NCBI GenBank assembly: GCA_027605045.1
Contig: JAQFWX010000007.1
Coordinates: 620,001 to 684,000, forward strand
Source of the DNA: Phallus indusiatus
Lineage: Eukaryota; Basidiomycota; Agaricomycetes; Phallales; Phallaceae
DNA: 64,000 nt
Direction: 5' to 3'
Shown here: one piece after another, positions 23,392 to 36,343 of the stretch
How the letters are laid out: each line of letters opens with the position of its first letter
Numbering within the stretch: the first letter of the stretch is position 1
Translations under genes and position numbers: made by a program
The notes under the pieces: model-generated
What the model was told of the DNA's origin: nothing
Database searches by the model: none
Seen by the model: the letters and a program-made list of their open reading frames with translations, nothing else

Positions 23392-26300
23392 TTATTTATT
23401 TTTTTTTTTTTTTTTTTTTGGCGGAGCGATTAGTTGTAGGGACAACTTAACGAACGAAGGGCAGTGGACATAGGTCCCCCCCAGCGTTCTAGCTAGTTTC
23501 GAGGGATCTCAACCTCAATCCAAAAAAAAGGGGTTATGGCTGGCTGAATAAATAAAAGAAACGGAAGAAAATGCAGATAGAGAGATGTTGGCCGCGAGGA
23601 AATGCCTTTACGCACACTGTTTTAGACAGTAGTGCTGCACCTGGGGATAAAAGCCAGTCTCTGTACTGCGGCGCCCGGGCGCCGGCAGACGAGATTGGTC
23701 AGGTGACTGGGACTCAGAAGGTGACCGCGCAAGAGACGGCACCCCTCCTACCCGCTAAAACCCCGCTAATCGTATGTAAGTACGATCTCCCTCATTTCTT
23801 CATCATGCATTACTAGTGCCCAAGTTTTGTATGCCAGATTCGGTGGTATTGCGTTGTTGCCAAAAAAAGGGCTCGTTGATAGTGTCATGATTTGATTCAT
23901 GACATCACTTCCGGTAACGTTACGTAATCCATATCCGATCATTTACCGTTTATCTCCGTAATCTTATCTCGCTTATGTCACTCATGATAAGACCTTCGCG
24001 TTCAGTCATCTCCATCAACCTCGCAACTCGAATAGAGACGCACCCGTCTCTCTTAACTCCTGGAACACCCGCAGAAAGCCCTTTCTAGAATATTCCACGC
24101 ACGTTCCGGTTATGAGATCATAGATGACGAACGTAGGTCCATGTATGCACAGCTCTCATCCCTGCACACCTCATGTTCATCACATGAGACATCATACCCT
24201 GCATATATTGATGTAACTTACGAATCTCACGACTTGTTTGTATTTCTCAAGTTCGGAATCTATTTCGAACTGAGCTAGAATTATTTATCTGACGTGTATA
24301 TAAACCCTAGCATACACGTAGATAGTTCTTCAGACTTAATATCGAACGTAGTTCGATATCTCTATAACAACTCTCCTTCTCTATTCTATTCATCATTGAA
24401 CGTCAAGATCTTCCCTCGAGACTTGCAGCGACGGAAGCCATCCGTCGTTGCCAAGAGCTACATCTCAAAGCTTTCTTCATTATTGTCGAGCTTGATATCA
24501 TTCAATACGAGATACAGCTCGCGGCTCTCGAAGCTCGGAACGCACATATCCGTAACGTCCTCGACGAACTCGACGCTCGTGACGAACGTCAGGACAAATC
24601 CTGAAGAAGACTGTCGTGGCACAATCTCTTATAGATTGAGGCCAAGTCCTGACTGCCGTCGATCAACAGTGACGGTTATTGATATTCTATTCAGTGACTA
24701 AAATACATTATAGTATCTGTTACCGTTCCCGGATATCGGTACTTGACAGATAGGATGTCCTGCTGTACTCTCTTTTGGACCATGGACCGCCATTTTTGAC
24801 GTATCTCCATTGGTGTAGGTGGGTCTTTTATTTCATCGTCATCTGTGACACGCCACTGACATCGTATTTTCCATATTAGATAGGCGGATTCAGAAATTAG
24901 TATTTGAAATAGTCGATTGGTGTATTTATCCGGCGAGTCGTCTTTATGGAATAGGGGGAGTCCACAGCCGAAGACTAGGCCGAAAGTTGGTTGGATCCAT
25001 TCTCTATTGGTTTTCCGCCATAATTTCTTAACCATAGACCAGATTGTTTTTTGTCCAGAGCAAGAGCATTCGAATAGAATGTGTTCCATATTCTCAGTTT
25101 TGTCGCAGCTCGGACAGTTTGCTCGTTCCTGTAGAGCCGGTATTTTTAACCAGAATTTTCCGATTCTAAACGCTCCGTGTATGGCTTTCCAGAGAAAGGT
25201 GCGTATATTGCGGTTGAGGTTCTTTGATTTGACGGATAACCAGATTGCTTCGTTTGTAGGTCTATTGCCCGAGATGTCCTCGGTCGCGTAGCGGATCTTA
25301 TCAAGGTTCGATATCGTTTGGCTTCTTTTCGGAGGTGTGACTAACTCAATTAACTTTTTGTATATCAGAGCTTGTGTTGCGTATGATAGTTTCATACCAT
25401 GCAGGGTGTGTTGTGGGGGGTAGTGTAATGAGACATGGTCGGGGGTGTCTTTAAGGGCGCCTTGTTCCGCTAACTGGTCAGCCGCTTCATTCCCCGTTAT
25501 TCCGGAGTGTGCTTTGACTTTGGTTATTTTAGTTAAAGATACTTCGCGAGCTCTTAGCCACGCTATCAGAGGTATGAGGAGGTCTTTATTTCTGACGCCG
25601 GTCCATCCCTTATCTTCGTGTTTGCTGAGGTATCGTGTCACATTCAGTTGCGTGTATTTCGAGTCTGGATCTGGGGGTTTCTCAAAGCCAATTCGGAACC
25701 CATCATTTAAGCTGTTAGATTTGTTAGGGAAGGGATCAAAGGTGATGCTTGTGTTTTCTTCGTCTTGAGATTGGGTGTATGGTTGGGAGAGGGGGGGCTG
25801 GGGTTCTGGTTCTTCCTCTGTGTCATCCAGGTAGGTGGGTATCCACATTTCTGGTATTTTCCGTATTATTGATCGTACAAAGTGGCAGCACGCATTATGG
25901 TGGTGGCAGTCGGGGTGCAGTTCGGCTCTTGGGTGTGTTTCGTATCTACCTAGTAAGGTAAGCGCATCCTTGATCGAGTATATTTGGTGGTTGGTGCGAA
26001 CACATGTTGCTATCTTACCTTTCCAAGGGATATTTTTCTTCAGTGATATGCCGGCATGGTACCAGAGGGGCATTTTGGCTTTGGCTCCGTCGGTGATGGT
26101 TCTGGGATCTAGGTGTACGCGGTATTTCCTTGCTGTCTTGTATAACATGATTAGGTTTGGTGGTAGTGTAGAGTGGGTTGGGTGGCATTTGGGTTTCCAG
26201 TATTGGACGAAAGGGTTTATTAAGGTGAGTCCATCATTTAAGGCTTCTTTCTGTGCATTGAGGATGAACAGTTCATCAGCTATTAGGGCCCAGCGGGGAC

Positions 26301-27291
26301 GATTTGTTCCATCTTCAAGGTATGATTTTAGGGTCATTAGCTTGATTGCTTCATTTCTCAGGTGTATGTTTAAGATTTTCTTTCCGCCGTTCCCGAAGGT
26401 GGCGCATAGAGTATCAAAGCTTACGGGTGCGGAGGTGGGCGAGTTCCATAGGAAGTGTCGTGATAGATTATGCAGGTATTTCTCTATTTCTTTAGGCATT
26501 CCTTGCACTTTGGTCAGATATTGTGAGCAGCCACCGACGACCATTGTTATTATAAGACGACGGCCTTCTGGTGATGGGTTGCTTTTGTCCCATTGTTGTA
26601 GTCTATTCTCTATGTTCTCTATCCGTGGCGACCAAACCTTTACTTGGTCTATTCCGTTTCCAACGAATGCGCCAAGCACTCGCGTTGGTTCTTTATCTGC
26701 GGCAATGTGTATGTCCTGCGGTATGGGGTTGCTGAGAGGGGATAGTTTTCTTGATTCGCGGAGGCGTTCTCTGTACTCAGGGCTGCCTAACGGTATGATA
26801 ACTGTTTTGTTAATGTTGAATTTTGCGCCTGATGCTATGCACCATTGGTGTAGTATTTCTTGTAAGGTGTCGAAATTGTCGAGTTCAGATAGGAAAACGC
26901 TCGTATCATCGGCGAGAGGCTGGTTATCAGTTTCTGAGTGTCATTTTTAATTTGGAAGCCCTGTAGGTTTGAATTTCGGATGAGATCAGCCATTGGTTCG
27001 ATTGCTAGGTTGAAGATAGCGCAGGAACTAGCGTCTCCTTGACGTACTCCACGGGAAGGGTGGAAAAAATCACTAAACGTTCCGTTGATCATAACGGTTG
27101 TTTTTGCTTTGTTGTAAAGGTGTTTGAGGGTTGTGATAGTGTGGTCGGGTATGTTGAAATGTGTAAGTACTTCCCATACGTAGTTGTGTCTGATTTTATC
27201 GTAGGCTTTTTCCTGGTCAAGGCAGACAATCATTCCGTTCTCTTCCTTTAATTCGCATCTATCTATTAGTAATCTAATTAACTCGGTTTGG
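23392..27291 (-). mobile_element. 5'-truncated non-LTR retrotransposon (LINE)
   Basis: It is flanked by a 15-bp target-site duplication, ttgtctggcatttat (23377-23391 and 27292-27306). The element lies on the minus strand: its poly(A) tail appears as a T-run next to the left duplication, and its 5' end is cut at 27291 inside the reverse-transcriptase domain. The endonuclease and the first RT motifs are missing. A probable solo LTR is nested in its 3' part. Confidence 0.9.
23882..24678 (+). mobile_element. Probable solo LTR nested in the LINE 3' region
   Basis: It begins with an inverted-repeat-like tgtcatga-tttgat-tcatgaca (23883-23904), typical of Ty3/Gypsy LTR starts in mushrooms (recalled, not checked). 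A TATA-like tgtatataaacc lies near 24294. The hexamer ttgata flanks it at 23876-23881 and 24679-24684. The right end lacks a clear CA, so the boundary is approximate. The 135-codon frame at 24294-24701 lies inside it and is not called. Confidence 0.6.
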
Positions 27292-27302
27292 TTGTCTGGC
27301 AT
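24691..27302 (-). pseudogene. Reverse transcriptase / RNase H polyprotein remnant of the LINE
   Basis: The first frame (27302-26835) carries RT motif A (VCLDQEKAYDKI) and the RGVRQGDASS motif B. Near 26900 the frame shifts, and the second frame, open to 24691, starts with the catalytic LADDTSVF. It continues through the thumb to the second half of an RNase H domain (VKAHSGITGNEAADQLAEQG) and a C-x2-C...H...C zinc motif (CPSCDKTENMEHILFEC). The first half of RNase H is not recognisable, which suggests an internal deletion. The shift and the 5' truncation make it inactive. Confidence 0.85.
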
Positions 27303-27640
27303 TTATATTTATACGGATATGTCATATATCTCGGGCCTGTCTCTTGCCTTGTAAGATCTCAAGTAAAACCTCTCAAATACGTCGTTCGTTAATAAAATAA
27401 ATGTAGATGGTCATATGTTGCTTCCAGTATTTGTGTAAGTGTGATATTCCAAAATGGATTTTCTATGCTGGTACTAGCACTGCATCCTCGCTAACGTTAT
27501 TTCAGTGCACGCATTTGATATTGAATCTGAATTGCTCAGCGAAGAAGGACCGGGAGGTTTTCAATGGTAGATTCAGTCGCAAGCAAATTGTGCCAGCGAT
27601 TTCGGTTTTTGAATCGCAGAATATAAAAACTTTGCCGTGA

Positions 27641-28660
27641 TGAAACTATATCATACGGATGATGTTTAAAATCAAATACAAATCTTATCCTCTTTTACGT
27701 TATTTTTTTATTTTATTTTACTCCCCACCCAAACCCAGAAGTAAAATGAAATTTTCGTCCACGCTATAAAGTATGGCGTCTCCCTCGATTCGAAAATCCC
27801 ATAAAATGGAGCTTAATAACAAATACCCTGGTTTTTCTTGATTGGAATCAGAGAAGAAGAAAAAGCACATCGCCAAGGGACTGTTGTCAAATCACCAATT
27901 GCTCAACCGGAAAAGTTGAGTTCTGTTCCCATTTGACATTCAAAGAAACTCGTTACAAGGGATATTTCGATTAATCAAGAGTGAGGCTAGTAGAGAAGAC
28001 ACCTCGTGAGTCGTGTGAAGCCGACGACTCAGTTGACTCTCAAAAAATCATAGTGATGGTTTATTCTTGAGTTGAACAAGAAATAACGCTGCAGTTGCGC
28101 CGGAAAATGAATTCAGCTAAGGAGATAGTCTTTGCTTCTCGCTGAGATATGATAAGCGGATTCATCATATCAATAAACTGACCAAGTCCACTGACACATA
28201 CATCAATGCCACCAAAGATTTTTTACCAACGATCCAAACTAAACTCTGATTATCCCAAGTTGGACAAGAACTTGAAGCTGTCAGTGGTATTATTGTCTGT
28301 CTTTTGTAAATATTCTTTTCTTATCAAAAACGTTGAAGGTCCAATAACTATTCTTCTTGCATTATGTGCGCGAACAGCACGGGATGGTAGCTGAGGCCCG
28401 AAGACAAATCGCTAAGGCTTAAACTAAATATAGAGTCAAATTATCGATAGTTTGATGGAGACTCTGCCTATGGTCTCAGCTCGTAGGCTCGTGGCTTATT
28501 GTTGCCCTGGAAGTTTGAAGATGGGGGGATGTGCTTCAGAGCCGAAACCAAGATCATTGATTGCGGCAATCTCTCAGTGTCCATCCCCTCTACATTATAT
28601 TTATATGATTAAGAAGCATTCCCGCGGGATAACCCACCACCACTCTACCTTCGTGATACC
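27641..28660. other. Intergenic region, paralogous to 11208-12051
   Basis: Duplicated spacer. It includes one copy of the dispersed GATGTGCTTCAGAG motif (28521-28556). No gene is supported. The frames at 28206 and 28452 are not conserved in the paralogous spacer. Confidence 0.55.
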
Positions 28661-30016
28661 ATGCCCGAGCCCAGACAGCTCTTACAGGACTACTCAGCTT
28701 TATGTAACATAGGTGAACCTGAAGCCGTCCTGATTTTTCATGGCTGACGCTGACATGTTATACGTAGTCGCGAGTACGACTATCGTTTTCTGGGATATCT
28801 TCTTGACCTTTGATGAAGAAGTTAGTATAATATTCTGATACACAATAATCAGCAGTGCACTAAGCTTTATGAACAGGTAAAGTTTATCTGGTCGTGAGTA
28901 GCGTCCTCCTCTTTCAGAATATTCCCCATAATGATAGCATAGAAATTTTAAATTTATTCTCGTCAAAGTTTTATACGTGGCGGTCCGTTATCTTGCTGTA
29001 ATTATTTTTTGGTACGGTTGTTCTTTATATAGGCCTGCCAATCATGATCTAGGCTGACACCGCCTACATTGCTCTCATAGCGCGATAAACTTTGCTTTTT
29101 TCGGAGACCCGCAACGATTCAAATTCTGTCAAGCGATAGTATGGATCATTAGTTTCTCTGGTTCATTCACAGCAGCATGCTCCAATATACTACTCATACA
29201 ACGAGGTTTCATCTAGGTTTCTTATACACATTATTATGCTGAAATTGAACCAAATATTTAGTTTATGCATTCTACGAACAATCAAAAAACATACTCATAT
29301 TCTTATCTTTACTCTTCATAATAACAGAAGCCGCAGCGGTGGTTTTGCTAATATTGGGTGTACCTGGCTATCGTACTATCAACTTAAAAGGAGATTTTGG
29401 TCCGCTTTTCGGAGCTTGTACGATTGAACAACATCCTGGAAAAGTCTTGTGAGTGTTATCGATCTAATAATAATAGAGAAAAATGATTTGATTATCCCAA
29501 AGTTTCTCAGAACTTATATTCCAAGTTATCGCCGTCGTCTGCATTATCGCACGATTCGTCAAAGTTCAGCTCGGAGCAAGAAAAACGAACGTACCGTATT
29601 CTCGGTTGCACAAAGATTTCACTAGGGATGGAATATGGGTGTTTATGATCTTGTCTCGTGAGTACATATCAATTTAGTTTTACTTGATAGAGGCTTACCT
29701 AAATCACAGTAAATTTCCTCCTTTCTGGAGTTTATTTGCATGTGCATGCTTCAAGTTCAAGTTCCAGCTTTGGTCCAATTTTGGCCCTGTAAGTTCAATT
29801 TTCCGAATGTGTCTTTTGGTTGGTTATTGCATGGATGTAGATGGTCATACGCTTTTTCTACCGTTTGCGTGAGTATCAGTTAGACGATAGGAATGCTGGA
29901 CAGTTACCCTCTTCGCAACTAATGGGTTAATATTGCAGTGTCCGCGTTTGATACTAAACTTGAACTACTCGGCGAAGCGGGTGTTGAATCCCAGTGTTCC
30001 AAGTTTACCATACTAG
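28661..30016 (+). CDS. DUF6533 domain seven-helix membrane protein (subfamily A, intact)
   Basis: Exons 28661-28712, 28768-28820, 28877-28893, 28943-29011, 29081-29205, 29262-29448, 29503-29657, 29710-29788, 29841-29868 and 29939-30016 give 280 residues. Signature parts are VASTTIVFWDIFLTFDEE, VKFIWS and VLYVAVRYLAVIIFW. YGRS in subfamily A is replaced by YEQS here and in the 12052 gene, so these two form their own branch. It has the shortest N-terminus of the array. Its stop lies 154 bp before the TIF35 start codon. Confidence 0.9.
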
Positions 30017-30169
30017 ATAGATTCCAGTCCTTTGTAATTTATTTTATTGGGTTTGACTTCTTGAAAAAGCTTTAGTGCAGAGTCGGAAAAGCTCTCAGTG
30101 AGAAAGTCAGATTTGATGCCGTAATCCAAACTCCGACAAGATAATCCGTTTTTTGAGCTCTCCACCACA

Positions 30170-31550
30170 ATGACCACAACTGAAGCGTACGTTTTCTACA
30201 TCTTGTTTCTTTCTTTTAGGGAGCATGGAGTAAATTTACTTTTATCTAGTCCTAAAAAGTTTTGGGCAGATGATGAAATCGATGAGCCCGGTATATTATT
30301 CCTTTGATCTGCGCTTTAATCCTCTTGTTTATTTGGTTATATAGAGCAAGCACCTCCACGAATTCCGGGAATCATTTCCGATACTGTAGATGAGAACGGT
30401 ATCAGAACTATTGTAGAATATACGGTCAACGATGAGGGAAAAAAAGTCAAGGTGCGTGTGTGTGTGGCGAGGAATAACTTGTACAGGATAACTCATTCCC
30501 CATTTTCGTCATTCAGCTTACGAGGCGTATTAAAAGAACACTACAAAAGCAGCTCGTCAATCATAAAGTCGCTGAGCGAAAACAATGGGCTAAATTCGGT
30601 CAAGAGAAAGGTAATAAACCTGGTCCTGACCGCGCCACTACCACCGTTGGAGAATCGGTTACTTTAAAACTTAGCATTGGCAATAAGGTGACTTTTTTTC
30701 GCCATGAAATCATTTCACAATGAAATGAAGTTTTTCTTTCTCTCTCTATAGGCCGCCGAAGCTGAGCCCACACAAGAGCAGCAAATAAAGAGCTCATTAG
30801 CGAACAAAAAGATCTCCTGTCGGTTATGCAAAGGAGATCACTTTACTTCGAAATGTCCTTATAAGGATACTCTTGGAGTTCTAGACGGTGCAGGTGAGCT
30901 GGCAGGTGGTCTTTTTTGCGGTTATGGGTCATTAACGAATTGGTTCAATAGACACGCCGCCTGTTGGAGACGACGATGCTCCCGCACCTGCAGCGGATGC
31001 ACCGGCTGCTCCGTCGACGGGCGGAAAATATGTTCCTCCCTCGATGCGCGCCGGGGCAGGTGCTGGACGTGGAGGAGGAGAAAGCATGTACCGTTCAAGG
31101 TATGTAAACCCCATCATCGGCCCCTTTCAGTGTGCATCAATCGTTGTTCATTAGGGAGGATTTGCCAACAATACGTGTCACGAACGTCTCGGAAGACACG
31201 ACTGACAATGATCTCCGTGAATTGTTTAGTGTTTTCGGACGTGTTGCCCGTGTGTATATTGGTAGAGATCGAGACACTGGTGTTGGGAAGGGGTATGCCT
31301 TTGTTAGCTTTGAAGACCGAGATGCGGCCGCAAAGGCAATCAGCAAGGTGCACGGCTTGGGTACGTGGTTTCATATTATCCCCCTTGTTACTTGTTTCCT
31401 GATGCCAAACCAGGCTATGATAATCTGATCATGAACTGCACATGGTCACGTAAGTCAACTCGATTCTTCTTCTTCTTCTTCTACTTCTCTTATACTTTTT
31501 TATTTTCTGCAGAACCGAGAGAACAGCAGCGGGTCGGTTTCACGCACTAG
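30170..31550 (+). CDS. TIF35: Translation initiation factor eIF3 subunit g
   Basis: Nine exons (30170-30186, 30250-30290, 30345-30451, 30517-30687, 30752-30893, 30952-31099, 31155-31360, 31414-31449, 31513-31550) give 301 residues, the usual size. The N-terminus MTTTEAPKKFWADDEIDEP is typical. A CCHC knuckle lies at about residues 135-148 (CRLCKGDHFTSKC). An Ala/Gly linker and one RRM follow (IRVTNVSE as RNP2, KGYAFVSF as RNP1). eIF3g joins eIF3i in the eIF3 complex on the 40S subunit and supports scanning and re-initiation. I chose acceptor 30249 over an upstream AG because it restores the conserved PKKFWAD. It is the source of the three upstream relics. Confidence 0.95.
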
Positions 31551-32079
31551 TTCTGTTTCATGTCTACCGAAAATATATGCACACCCCATACATTTATCGT
31601 ATCGTACCATATCATATCATGAATTTCAATGATGTATAGTGCCATATCTGGTCCCGGTCAATTCCCTGCCCGGCGCTGTCTTTTTAGCTCGTTGAGGTCG
31701 TGCTATTTTTTTTTTTGGATGATGCTCGGCTGTGTGACGTATTAAGCGCCTGTAAAAGTTTCCCCCATCGTTCCGGCAGACAGCGCAGGAGCAGACACAC
31801 TGACAGATCCGGACGGAGAAGAGCATCATTATCTCTTTCTTTCTATAATATATTTGGCAATCAGCTCGTGTTATTTTGCTTTGGGGGAAGCACAGAATTC
31901 ATGGGCACTCGGAGTCTCCGACGGACGACAGCGTGACAACGTCAGAAACCCCAAAATTGGTGCATACGCGCGGGATCAAAATTCCAATTTTAATTTGTCA
32001 CCCCAACAGGTTTTATAAAAAGGATCGTTGCATGGGACGATATTAAGCTCTTTAAACTCTCTCTTATCCTCTTACTACA
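31551..32079 (+). promoter_or_regulatory. TIF35-ACL intergenic region with the ACL promoter
   Basis: A TATA box (tataaaa, 32014-32020) stands 66 bp before the ATP-citrate lyase start codon. The rest shows nothing recognisable. Confidence 0.6.
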
Positions 32080-35000
32080 ATGTCCTCCAAAGGTATATTC
32101 ACATACAACATCCTAGTTCGTTGTTGACTGACTCGACAACAAAGCTATTCGCGAGTATGACGCCAAGTTGCTGCTAGCATACTGGCTTCCCCGTTCTCCG
32201 GCACCTTCAGATTCGCCCTCTTTCAAAGTCTCTGACAACTTCGTCTACCCATCTCCAAAAGTAGCTCAAGTCTCATGGGACGAATCCACTAATACGATCA
32301 CCCCCGACACAAAACTCCCTTCATGGGTTTTCACTACTAAACTTGTCGCCAAACCAGATCAGCTGATCAAACGTCGAGGCAAGAGCGGTCTGCTCTACTT
32401 GAATAAAGACTGGACTGACGCTAAGAAATGGATCGTCGATCGAGCGGGCAAACCTACCAAGGTCAGTACCGGTCCCTTTTTTTTTACCTTTTTCTTTTCC
32501 TTCCTGAGGGTCCAGCCCTGACTATATGATCTAGGTCGAATCGGTTACTGGCGAACTAACAAACTTTATCGTGGAGCCTTTCTTACCTCACGAACAACAC
32601 ACCGAATACTACGTCTGTGTAAACTCAGCTCGCGAGGGCGATTCAATTCTATTCACCCACGAGGGTGGTATCGACGTCGGTGACGTCGACGCAAAGGCTC
32701 TCAAACTAGACATCCCGGTCGGATCCGAGTTCCCATCTCGTCAGACTATCAAATCTACTCTGCTTAAACACGTCCCCGAAGCCAAGAAAGAAACTTTAGT
32801 CGACTTCCTAGTCCGCTTATATGCAGTTTATGTCGATCTCCACTTTGCTTATCTTGAAATCAACCCTCTTATCTGTCTTGATGGTGTCAATGGCAAACCA
32901 CCAACCATCCATTATCTTGATATGGCCGCTAAACTCGATCAGGTGATTCATTTCCTTAACTCGCCCTATGACTTCTATTTAATTTAAGCGTCTTTAATTA
33001 GACTGCAGACGCTGTTTGTGGTCCCAAATGGGCCATCGCGCGAGATCTCAGTGTATACGAGACTTCCACCAGTACCAGTGCGGCTCCTGCAAGTTCCAAA
33101 ACCGTCTCGGCAGACCGTGGTCCCCCGATGGTCTGGCCTGCTCCTTTCGGTCGTCAACTCACCAAAGAGGAAGCGTATATTCAGAAGCTCGATGGTTCGA
33201 CTGGTGCATCTCTCAAATTGACCGTTCTCAACCCGGAAGGCCGTATCTGGACTATGGTTGCTGGTGGTGGTGCTTCCGTCGTCTATTCCGATGCCATTGC
33301 TGCACACGGTTTCGCCCATGAACTGGCTAATTATGGTGAATACTCAGGCGCGCCGACCGAAGGACAGACCTACGAATATGCAAAAACTATCATTGACTTG
33401 ATCACTCGCGGCACACCACGTGAGGATGGTAAAATTCTTATCATAGGTGGTGGAATTGCCAATTTCACAAACGTGGCTGCGACATTCAAAGGAATCATTC
33501 GAGCCCTGAAGGAATATCAGAAGCAGCTGATTGCACACAAAGTGCGCGTCTTTGTGCGTCGTGGTGGACCTAATTATCAGGAGGGTCTCAAAGCCATGCG
33601 TCTTCTTGGTGAATCCCTCGGTGTGCCGATTAAAGTGTACGGTCCCGAGACTCATATTACGGATATTGTTCCTCTTGCTTTGGGTGTGAAGAACAAGCGC
33701 ACTAAAACGGGTGCGAACGGTCGTGCTGAGCCTGTTTCTATCCCTCCGTCCGTGCCTGGTACCCCACCGTCCAATGTCAGAGCCGTCAATGTTGAGGCCG
33801 TTGAAGTGGGCACTATCAGTGCGGACGGAACACGCGTGCAGCCTAATGACCAGATCGTTCACTTTGACGAACAAAAAGCTCCCGCACGCGCTCGTCCAAG
33901 CTACCGTCCCTTCGATGCCACCACCCGCGCTTTCGTGTACGGTTTGCAACCTCGTGCTATCCAAGGCATGCTCGACTTTGATTACAGCTGCGGCCGCTCC
34001 ACACCCAGTGTATCCGCCATGATCTACCCCTTCGGAGGACACCACATTCAAAAGTTCTATTGGGGCACAAAAGAGACTCTTCTACCCGTCTACGTGTCTC
34101 TCGACGAAGCCGTCAAGAAACACGCCGATACAGATGTGATCGTCAACTTTGCGAGTTCGAGAAGTGTGTACAGCTCGACGTTGGATATTTTGAAGTACCC
34201 CCAGATTCGCAGTATTGCGATCATTGCTGAGGGTGTACCCGAGCGATATGCGAGAGAGCTGTTGTATCTTGCCAAGAAGAAGGGTGTGTTGATTATTGGC
34301 CCGGCTACTGTTGGTGGTGTCAAACCTGGGTGCTTCAAGATTGGAAACAGTGGAGGGTAAGTCTTCTCATTTCGATATCTACATTCTTGTAGTCTGACTT
34401 TAATATGTAAGAATGATGGACAACATTATCTCATCAAAACTCTACCGTCCAGGTTCAGTAGGCTACGTCTCCAAATCCGGTGGCATGTCCAACGAATTGA
34501 ACAACATCTTATCTCTCGTCACAAACGGTACATACGAAGGAATCGCCATCGGAGGAGATCGTTACCCCGGATCAACCTTCATCGACCATTTATTACGCTA
34601 CGAAGCCGATCCAGATTGCAAAATGCTCGTATTGCTCGGTGAAGTTGGCGGTATCGAAGAATACCGCGTTATTGACGCCGTTCGAAAGGGGGTTATCAAA
34701 AAACCGATCGTAGCGTGGTGTATTGGAACATGTGCTAAAATGTTTTCGACGGAGGTGCAGTTCGGACATGCAGGTGCTATGGCGAATTCGGATTTGGAGA
34801 CCGCCGATGCGAAGAATAAAGCTATGCGTGCTGCGGGGTTGATTGTTCCAGATACATTTGAAGATCTACCGGAAGTGTTGAAAGAGGCGTATGATAAGCT
34901 TGTTGTTAGTGGTGCTATTGTTCCGAAACCCGAACGCGATCCTCCTGTTATTCCGATGGACTACAAGTGGGCGCAGGAGTTGGGGCTTATCCGAAAACCG

Positions 35001-36115
35001 GCTGCGTTTATTTCTACTATTTCGGACGAACGAGGGCAGGAGTTGTTGTACGCTGGTATGCGTATCTCAGATGTGTTCAAGGAGAATATTGGTGTCGGTG
35101 GTGTTGTTTCGCTTTTGTGGTTCAAGAGACGTATGTCATGTTTTTTTTGTCTTTGTCTTCGTTCTTTAGCTAAACGTTTATATAGGTCTACCCGCATATG
35201 CAACCAAATTCATTGAAATGGTTCTCATGCTTACAGCAGACCACGGTCCCGCCGTCTCCGGGTAAGCATCAACCTCAATTTTTTGTATACATGCGCTTAC
35301 CGCCTTAATAGTGCAATGAACACCATCGTCGCATCTCGTGCCGGAAAAGACCTCATCTCATCTTTAGCATCAGGTCTTTTAACAATCGGAAGCCGATTTG
35401 GTGGTGCACTCGACGAAGCTGCATCCATGTTTTCTGCCGCACACGACAGAGGTCTCACACCGCGTGAATTCGTGGACGAGTCTCGTCGTGCTAACAAATT
35501 GAGTGCGTATTCAAAAGTAAACTTTGAATCTGAATTTGATAACTAATTCTTTCTTTTTTTTAGTCAGTGGAATTGGTCACAAGATCAAGAGCGTAACCAA
35601 CCCCGATTTGCGAGTCGAACTCGTCAAACAATTCGTGCTGAAGAATTTCCCGAGTCATACTTTGCTCGATTACGCGCTTGCTGTTGAAAAGATCACAACA
35701 ACTAAAAAGGATACTGTCAGTTTCTCTCAAAACATATTCCTTTCGTTCCGGGTTATAACCGATTCCTTATAGTTGATTCTTAACGTCGATGGCTGTATTG
35801 CCGTATCCTTCGTGGATCTTTTACGAGACAGCGGTGCATTCACAAGCGAAGAAGCTGAAGAATACATCAAGATTGGTACACTCAATGGGTTGTTCGTGTT
35901 AGGTCGTAGCATTGGTTTCATTGGTCACCACCTTGGTAAGTTCAAGCTTGTCCTTTTTCGCGCAGGTGCTCTTTCTTACTAAAAACTGTCTTTTTTTTTC
36001 CGTTTTCGCAGACCAAAAACGTCTCAAAGCACCTCTTTACCGTCATCCAGCTGACGACATCTTCATCGAAATGAACGAGATGACAAACCAACGTGTGTTG
36101 GGCAAAATGATTTAA
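32080..36115 (+). CDS. ACLY: ATP-citrate lyase, single-chain form
   Basis: Ten exons (32080-32092, 32145-32461, 32535-32942, 33002-34356, 34412-35130, 35186-35261, 35312-35502, 35564-35715, 35773-35935, 36012-36115) give 1165 residues. The enzyme makes cytosolic acetyl-CoA and oxaloacetate from citrate, CoA and ATP, feeding lipid and sterol synthesis. The N-terminal part is the ATP-grasp, citrate/CoA-binding half ([41 protein letters not shown]). The C-terminal part has the catalytic phosphohistidine in QFGHAGAMA (His about 817) and a citrate-synthase-like end ([28 protein letters not shown]). Ascomycetes split these halves into two genes; basidiomycetes and animals keep one. No lesion was found, and all phases close. 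Confidence 0.97.
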
Positions 36116-36343
36116 AAACAACGGATGGGTGCTTGCCTGCGTGAAACAATTAATGAAGGGAAAGAAGGATAACAGAATTTTGTCGGTTTCAAGAGAACCA
36201 TGTTTGCATTTTTAGTCTTTTTTAATAGTAACATAGACCTTGCTTTATTCCGTCGATGAAATCATATTCGATATAATAAAAATTAAACAAATAAACAAAG
36301 AGGGTTCCCGGCGCCAGATATTTGATATATAATATTCAGAAAA

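Larger units (their letters stand above)
22323..27640 (+). pseudogene. DUF6533 gene (subfamily A) split by a LINE in exon 8
   Basis: Exons 22323-22386, 22439-22491, 22547-22563, 22622-22687, 22738-22865, 22913-23093 and 23153-23307 are in frame (LAGITLLVWDTLPTLDEE, LLYLTVRYLVLMIYW). Exon 8 starts at 23366, breaks at 23391 and resumes at 27307-27350. The two parts sum to 70 nt, exactly the exon-8 length of the intact genes at 7557 and 9871. Exons 27407-27434 and 27506-27640 finish the gene (298 residues without the insert). Micro-exon Trp is replaced by Arg (IRFIRT). Unspliced read-through ends in a poly-Phe tail and stop. Confidence 0.85.

Noticed and set aside
24294..24701. 135-codon frame with a long Ser-rich product
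   Set aside because: Lies inside the probable solo LTR; no gag, protease or other domain.
25835..26950. 371-codon plus-strand frame opposite the LINE polyprotein
   Set aside because: It is the complement of the reverse-transcriptase/RNase H coding strand and has no domain of its own.
33344..34051. 235-codon minus-strand frame in the ATP-citrate lyase gene
   Set aside because: Shadow of the conserved ACL exon 4, forced by its codon bias.
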